Assembly: GCA_002839245.1 (NCBI GenBank)
Contig: PGXR01000022.1
Location: 1 to 18,122 of the forward strand
Length of the DNA stretch: 18,122 nucleotides
DNA from: Spirochaetae bacterium HGW-Spirochaetae-7
GTDB lineage: Bacteria > Spirochaetota > Spirochaetia > Treponematales > UBA12059
Direction of reading: 5' to 3'
Shown here: positions 13,801 to 18,122 of the stretch, piece by piece
Numbering within the stretch: position 1 is the first letter of the stretch
Layout: each line of letters begins with the position of its first letter
Program-made: the position numbers and the translations under genes
Notes under the pieces: generated by a model
What the model was told of the DNA's origin: nothing
Databases searched by the model: none
The model's input: the letters and a program-made list of their open reading frames with translations, nothing else

Positions 13801-16608
13801 GTGAAGATGAAAATAAAAGCATTGATCGCCGCCTTCTCGCTCATCCTTGGCTCGTGCGTCTCGTCGCCCGACTCTTCAGCCCACGCTCCCGCCGTTGAGC
13901 CGGTCAAGGCCGCGGAAGAGCCGAGCATCGCAATGCTCATCGAGCGCGGCGACACCGCGGGGCTCCAGGCTCTCTTCAAGGGCCGGGAACAGGCAAATGC
14001 TCCCGATGGCGCCGGTCTATACCCGCTCCATTCGGCGGTACTCAGGAAATCGAGCGAGATGGTCGGAATCCTGCTATCGATGGGCGCGGCTCCCGATCCC
14101 GTCGATCCCGATGGCAAGACGCCGCTCAGGTACGCGGTAGACTCGGGCGACGCAGCCTCCGCTCGTGAACTTGTGCTGAAAGGAGCATCGGTCTTCCTCG
14201 CCGACAAGGCCGGAGTAAGCCCGCTCGACGCTGCCATCGCCAAGGGTTTTACCGGATCCATCGTGGACCGCCGCTCGGCCTCGGCAAGGGGCTCCCATGG
14301 CGAGACACCGCTCCATGTCGCCGTGGACCGATTATCCCTCGATGCCGTCAAGACTATCCTGTCGCTTGACCCGGATCTTTCAGCGCGAGACAGCTCGGGC
14401 CGTACCCCCCTCGACGCCGCGTTCATGCACCCCGGCAGCCTGGCGAGCGCTGCCATCGCCGAGCTCCTGGTATCGAGAAACGCCCCGAGCAACCTGGACG
14501 ACTTCTCGTACTTCGTCAGGGCAGTCAGGGATACGAACTACGCCAGGGCGCGCTTCGTGGATGGCGCTACGGTGCTCCATGAGGCAGTCAGATTCGACCA
14601 CAAAGGATACCTGGCGTTCTTCCTCGAGCGAGGCGTGCCCGTCGACGCGCGGAACGCATCCGGCTCGACGGCTCTGCACGACGCGATCAGGCTGGACAGG
14701 CTCGATTCGGCTAAAGCGCTCATCGACAAAGGCGCAGATCCCAATGCGCGGGATGGCTCGGGGAACACCCCTCTCCACCTCGCGCTCCCGTCCGCGCAAT
14801 CGCAGGTATCCGTGGACATGCTGCTAGCGGCCGGGGCCGATCCGTCCATCAAGGACAAGGGCGGCAATACCGCCCTACACATCGCCGTGTCGCTTGGCTA
14901 TCCTCCATCGCTCGTCGATATACTTATCGCCAGAGGAGCTCCTGTGGATGCCGCCAACGTCGAAGGCGACACGTCCTTGGCCATGGCCATACGCCGTAGA
15001 AACGGGCCGCTCGTCGCGACGCTCTCCGGCAAGGGAGCGAGCCTGTTCGTCAAGAACGCCAAGGGCGAGACTCCCCTTTCGATAGCTTTGGCTGACGGAG
15101 CCGAATCGACGGTCATGCTCCTTGGGGCGTCCCCCAGGAACGCGCGCGACGATTCCGGCGATTCGCCCTACCACCACGCCGTAAGGCTCCTTTCGGCAGC
15201 CGACACCATCGCCGCGATGAAGACGCTCGGGTTTGATCCATCGGCCAGGAACAATGAGGGCGACACGGCACTCCATCTGGCGACGAGGTCCAATGCCAGG
15301 GAGCAGGGGTTGGCCCTCCTCTCGGCAGGGTCCGACCCCTTCTCGGCCAACGCCGCCGGGGCCACTCCGCTGTCTCTGGCTTTGTCACAGAAGGCGGGGC
15401 CCCTGGCCTGGTTCTTCACCGACGCGGTCATGGCGTCCAGGGACTCTTCGGGCAACGGTCCCCTGCACTACGCTGCCATGGCCGGACTTGCCGAAGGCGC
15501 TGCCTTCCTCGCATCCAAGGGCGTCGACATCGACGCGAGGAACGCCGCGGGCCAGAGCCCGATGATGCTGGCCTTGAGGAAGGATTCGACCGGCACGGTC
15601 AACACGCTCCTTTCGCTCGGGGCCGACATCAAGGCGCGCGACTCGTCGGGCGCGACTGCCCTGCACCTCGCCGTGTACTGGAACTCCACCGAATGCCTGA
15701 GGCTGCTTGCCCGTTCCGCATCGGACCTGGACCCGCGCGACTACACCGGCAAGACGCCACTCCGCGACGCCGTCGACAAGGCGAACGTTTCCGCGACCGC
15801 CTTCCTGCTTGAACGCGGAGCCGATCCGCTGGCGCGGGACAATTCAGGCGAAACGCCTCTGCACGCCGCGGCCCGCCAGGCGGACGAACGCTTCGCTAGC
15901 GCGCTCGCCTCCAAGGCCAAGCGCATCGACGTCCGCGACGACTCCGGAGCGACGCCTCTCCTGGAAGCGGCCTACGCTGAGACGCCGAAAACCGCCCGGG
16001 TTCTCGCGGCCCTGGGCGCATCCATCCACGCCAGGGACTCCACTGGAGAGAGTCCCCTCAGTTATGCGCTCAAGAAAGGCGGCAACCTGCTCGCCGCCAT
16101 GCTCGACGAAAAAACGGCGAGGAGCTCCGACGCCGACGGCCGCTCGGTGCTGCGTGTCATCATAGAGGCCAAGCCGTCCGTAGAATTCGTCGAGACTGCG
16201 CTGGCTGCCGGCGCCTCCCCCAACGACAGGGATGCCTTCGGCCGGTCCCCCCTCCACGCCGCCGCCATGAGCGGCTATTCGGGTCTCGTGACTCGACTCG
16301 CCTCCGCCGGTGCTGACCTTTTCGTCAGGGACTCCGAGGGCGCTACCCCGGCGGGAATTGCGCTCGCCAAGGCGAATTCAGGCAGCGATGAGGCCATCCG
16401 GGCGATGTTCGGAACAAATCCCAATTCAGCCGACTACCTCGGGGATACAGTCCTGCACTACGCGGCGGCGGCCGGCCTAGACAAGGCCGTCCAGTCGTTG
16501 CTGGCGCTCGGAGCCGACCCTGGCATCCGCAACGCCGCAGGCGAGACGCCTGCGGACGTCGCCAGGCGTCGCGGCTATGAGACGCTGGCCAAATTGCTCG
16601 GCAATTAA
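13801..16608 (+). CDS. Ankyrin-repeat lipoprotein
   Basis: The protein has 935 residues. The N-terminus is a lipoprotein signal peptide (MKMKIKALIAAFSLILGSC) with lipobox LGSC, followed by an Ala/Pro/Ser-rich spacer. It should therefore be lipidated and anchored in the cell envelope. The rest is an uninterrupted solenoid of about 26 ankyrin units of ~33 residues; I counted the recurring G-x-TPLH-x-A helix start, for example GETPLHVAV, GSTALHDAI and GNTPLHLAL. No other domain is visible. I chose GTG 13801 because GGAAGGAA (13787-13794) lies 6 nt upstream; ATG 13807 is an alternative that keeps the signal peptide. An in-frame ATG at 13657 would add ~50 polar residues before the signal peptide. 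Ankyrin solenoids bind proteins; the partner is unknown. Confidence 0.9.
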   Translation: MKMKIKALIAAFSLILGSCVSSPDSSAHAPAVEPVKAAEEPSIAMLIERGDTAGLQALFKGREQANAPDGAGLYPLHSAVLRKSSEMVGILLSMGAAPDPVDPDGKTPLRYAVDSGDAASARELVLKGASVFLADKAGVSPLDAAIAKGFTGSIVDRRSASARGSHGETPLHVAVDRLSLDAVKTILSLDPDLSARDSSGRTPLDAAFMHPGSLASAAIAELLVSRNAPSNLDDFSYFVRAVRDTNYARARFVDGATVLHEAVRFDHKGYLAFFLERGVPVDARNASGSTALHDAIRLDRLDSAKALIDKGADPNARDGSGNTPLHLALPSAQSQVSVDMLLAAGADPSIKDKGGNTALHIAVSLGYPPSLVDILIARGAPVDAANVEGDTSLAMAIRRRNGPLVATLSGKGASLFVKNAKGETPLSIALADGAESTVMLLGASPRNARDDSGDSPYHHAVRLLSAADTIAAMKTLGFDPSARNNEGDTALHLATRSNAREQGLALLSAGSDPFSANAAGATPLSLALSQKAGPLAWFFTDAVMASRDSSGNGPLHYAAMAGLAEGAAFLASKGVDIDARNAAGQSPMMLALRKDSTGTVNTLLSLGADIKARDSSGATALHLAVYWNSTECLRLLARSASDLDPRDYTGKTPLRDAVDKANVSATAFLLERGADPLARDNSGETPLHAAARQADERFASALASKAKRIDVRDDSGATPLLEAAYAETPKTARVLAALGASIHARDSTGESPLSYALKKGGNLLAAMLDEKTARSSDADGRSVLRVIIEAKPSVEFVETALAAGASPNDRDAFGRSPLHAAAMSGYSGLVTRLASAGADLFVRDSEGATPAGIALAKANSGSDEAIRAMFGTNPNSADYLGDTVLHYAAAAGLDKAVQSLLALGADPGIRNAAGETPADVARRRGYETLAKLLGN

Positions 16609-16640
16609 GACAGGGACGAAGAGGTTCGGGTGTTTCAACA

Positions 16641-16675
16641 GGATGAACAAGATGATGCTTTTATCTTGTTCATCC
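16641..16675. terminator. Perfect 13-bp inverted repeat between convergent genes, probable bidirectional terminator
   Basis: GGATGAACAAGAT (16641-16653) is perfectly complementary to ATCTTGTTCATCC (16663-16675) across a 9-nt loop rich in T. It lies between the stops of the ankyrin gene (16608) and the sigma-factor gene (16693). The trailing T-run is poor on both strands (CTTTG on the plus strand), so termination is inferred from position and stem quality. Confidence 0.6.
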
Positions 16676-16692
16676 CTTTGTCATGGCGTGGT

Positions 16693-17721
16693 TCAGCTGA
16701 TTTCCTGGTATTCGTCGAGACTGCGAAGATCCCGTAGCTTCTGTATGGCTTTTTCCTGGATCTGCCTCACCCGCTCCCGGGTGATACCGAGCAGTTTCCC
16801 CGTCTCTTCCAGCGTCAGAGGACCCTCGCCGTTGAGCCCGAAGCGCAACGTAATGATGGTGATCTCCCGCTGGTTGAGGCTCTGGATGACATCGCCGAGG
16901 GTATCCTGCAGGGTCATGCAGAATACTTCCTCGAACGGCTCCACGGCGTTCTCGTCCTTGATGAGGTCGGACAGGTGGGTGACGTTGTCCTCGTCGACGG
17001 TCGTATCCAGCGAGGCGGTTTCCTGGGACAGCTTCATGATTTCCTTGACCTTGCGGGAGTCCATGCCAAGCTTGTCGGCCAGTTCGTCGGGTTTCGGATC
17101 GCGGCCCAGGTCCTGGGTCAGCTGCTTGGCGACGAAATAGCACTTCTTGATCGTATTGAGCATGTGGATAGGTATGCGTATGACGCGTCCCTTGTCGGCA
17201 AGGCTCTTTATGATGGCCTGCCTGATCCACCAGGTGCCGTATGTCGAAAAACGACATCCGCGCGTATAGTCGAAGCGCTCGACAGCCTCGATAAGGCCGA
17301 TGTTCCCTTCGTCGATGATGTCGAGAAGCGAAAGCCCGCGATGCTGGTAGTTCTTGGCGATCGAAACGACCAGCCTGAGGTTGCTCGAAATCATGCGGTG
17401 CTTGCAGGCCAAAAGCTCCGTTTCCTGCTCTTGCCGCTTCTGCCTGTTGGATTGATAGTCGTCGGATTTTTCATCCAGTACCGAGTCGAGCCCGGCGATC
17501 GCGTTCCTCGACTTCTGGATACGGCCTCCGAGCTCGATCTCATCCTGCGCGCTCAACAGCGAGTACCTGGAGATCTGCTTCAGGTACAGGGCGAGCGGAT
17601 CCGTTTCCCTGATTACCTTTGTCCGTTTTGGCTTCTTCTGAAGGAGTACCGTCTTTACCTTTTTAGCTCGCTTCGCCGGAGTCGGCTTGGCCGCTACACT
17701 TTCATACATACGGTCTCCCAT
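16693..17721 (-). CDS. RNA polymerase sigma-70 family factor (group 1/2, RpoD/RpoS-like)
   Basis: The 342-residue sigma factor starts with a short Lys-rich N-terminus. Region 1.2 follows (DPLALYLKQISRYSLLSAQD, ~41-60), then region 2 (NLRLVVSIAKNY, IIDEGNIGLIEAVERFDYTR, FSTYGTWWIRQAI, ~114-170), where the -10 element is read and melted. Region 3 covers ~180-250, and region 4 (LRFGLNGEGPLTLEETGKLL, then ITRERVRQIQEKAIQKLRDL) binds the -35. There is no long region 1.1 or large non-conserved insert, so it is more likely an alternative (group 2, RpoS-like) factor than the housekeeping one; this is not certain. Start choice: ATG 17721 has AAAGG 5 nt upstream; ATG 17709 with GGAG upstream is also possible. 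Reading from 17808 adds residues encoded by the AT-rich promoter-like region. It lies downstream of an M23-domain gene on the same strand. Confidence 0.9.
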   Translation of the reverse strand: MGDRMYESVAAKPTPAKRAKKVKTVLLQKKPKRTKVIRETDPLALYLKQISRYSLLSAQDEIELGGRIQKSRNAIAGLDSVLDEKSDDYQSNRQKRQEQETELLACKHRMISSNLRLVVSIAKNYQHRGLSLLDIIDEGNIGLIEAVERFDYTRGCRFSTYGTWWIRQAIIKSLADKGRVIRIPIHMLNTIKKCYFVAKQLTQDLGRDPKPDELADKLGMDSRKVKEIMKLSQETASLDTTVDEDNVTHLSDLIKDENAVEPFEEVFCMTLQDTLGDVIQSLNQREITIITLRFGLNGEGPLTLEETGKLLGITRERVRQIQEKAIQKLRDLRSLDEYQEIS

Positions 17722-17916
17722 ATGGACCTTTGCGATCCCGCCTGATGCAAAAATGTCGTCGACAAGTAGGTGCGTTCCGAAGTTTACACTTTTTATTTTA
17801 AAAATCAAGATATTTCCGTAAATTTTGTCGAAACTATATTATTTTACCAATTAAAACAATCCACGCTATAATAACAGCAATCCAATCAGCTTAATCCTGC
17901 AAATGCTGCTTGAGGA
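17722..17916 (-). promoter_or_regulatory. AT-rich intergenic region upstream of the sigma-factor gene
   Basis: This ~195-nt spacer is far more AT-rich than anything else in the window and probably holds the sigma-gene promoter(s). Minus-strand candidates are TTATTATAG near 17870 as a -10 type element, TTGATT followed after 16 nt by TAAACT (about 17805-17778), and a short TTTTA/TAAAA inverted repeat near 17845-17860. None has both consensus elements at ideal spacing, so I do not assign a single start site. No gene or structured RNA is apparent. Confidence 0.4.
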
Positions 17917-18122
17917 TCAGTCCCTCGGTGCGGTACCCGGATCGATTGTATCTGCGCCCTTGAAGGTGAAGAAATAGGCGGCAGTCTCCCCGTCCGTCCC
18001 TACCTTGCCTATGGTCGAGCCCTTCCTGACCGACTCGCCTGTCTTGACCGACAGGGATGCCGCCCCCCCGTAGACGTATACCAGGCCGTCCGATGACTGC
18101 ACGAAGGCGACTAGGCCGAATC
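17917..18122 (-). CDS. Degenerate M23/LytM-domain protein, C-terminal end
   Basis: The frame is open to the right edge, so only the last 67 residues are seen. GLVAFVQSSDGLVYVYGGAASLSVKTGESVRKGSTIGKVGTDGE, described here in parts, follows the LytM pattern: GxVYxYG in the first strands, then LSVKTGESVRKG and TIGKVG. In active M23 endopeptidases the segment that follows reads HLHFE with zinc-binding histidine, and the earlier strand ends YxH. Here they are AAYFFTF and YGG, so the metal ligands are absent. This fits a non-catalytic LytM factor (as in NlpD/EnvC, which activate amidases) rather than a hydrolase. N-terminal LysM repeats or a lipobox would be expected outside the window. It lies 195 nt upstream of the sigma factor on the same strand. 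Confidence 0.7.
   Translation of the reverse strand, partial: FGLVAFVQSSDGLVYVYGGAASLSVKTGESVRKGSTIGKVGTDGETAAYFFTFKGADTIDPGTAPRD

Noticed and set aside
17722..17808. Longer sigma factor from an in-frame ATG at 17808
   Set aside because: Encoded by the AT-rich promoter-like spacer and lacking a ribosome site; ATG 17721 has AAAGG upstream.
1..18122. tRNA, rRNA, CRISPR array, insertion sequence or prophage genes
   Set aside because: Looked for on both strands; no cloverleaf-like gene, regularly spaced direct repeats, transposase or phage motifs were recognised.

Overview
The window is GC-rich, densely coding bacterial DNA. My best guess is a member of the Spirochaetota, with moderate confidence. 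The clues are a threonyl-tRNA synthetase without the TGS domain (as in Borrelia), a large ankyrin-repeat lipoprotein, and the general gene set. No rRNA or tRNA gene is present to fix the taxonomy. Intergenic regions are short and clearly more AT-rich than the genes. I see no phage, insertion sequence, CRISPR array or toxin-antitoxin system.

Layout. (1) 1-855: the 3' end of an oligopeptide/dipeptide ABC transporter ATPase gene (+), closed by a good intrinsic terminator. (2) 856-2767 (-): an ArsR-type regulator and a 12-TM MFS transporter, overlapping by 7 nt, behind an AT-rich promoter that carries a perfect operator palindrome. (3) 2815-5643 (-): a threonine-type T-box riboswitch leader, thrS, and a DUF1361 membrane protein gene 16 nt behind thrS. 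(4) 5647-7113 (-): a class V PLP enzyme of the cysteine desulfurase type with a strong promoter. (5) 7231-10806 (+): clpS, clpA and aat in tight array. Together they form a bacterial N-degron pathway, in which Aat adds Leu/Phe to protein N-termini, ClpS recognises them and ClpA unfolds the substrate for ClpP (not in the window). (6) 10831-12645 (+): a B12-binding/radical-SAM-type protein in which all three cluster cysteines are replaced. (7) 12629-13615 (-): a D-2-hydroxyacid dehydrogenase-like gene, convergent with and overlapping the previous one. (8) 13801-16608 (+): a 935-residue lipoprotein made of about 26 ankyrin repeats. (9) 16693-18122 (-): a sigma-70 factor, preceded by the 3' end of a degenerate M23/LytM-domain gene. 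This order resembles the nlpD-rpoS pair of gammaproteobacteria.

The most striking items are the T-box before thrS and the cysteine-less radical-SAM homologue. The T-box has an ACC (Thr) specifier codon placed in a recognisable specifier loop, the T-box core sequence, an antiterminator-type helix and a mutually exclusive hairpin. T-boxes are mainly known from Firmicutes and a few other phyla, so this one would be unusual if the host is a spirochaete.
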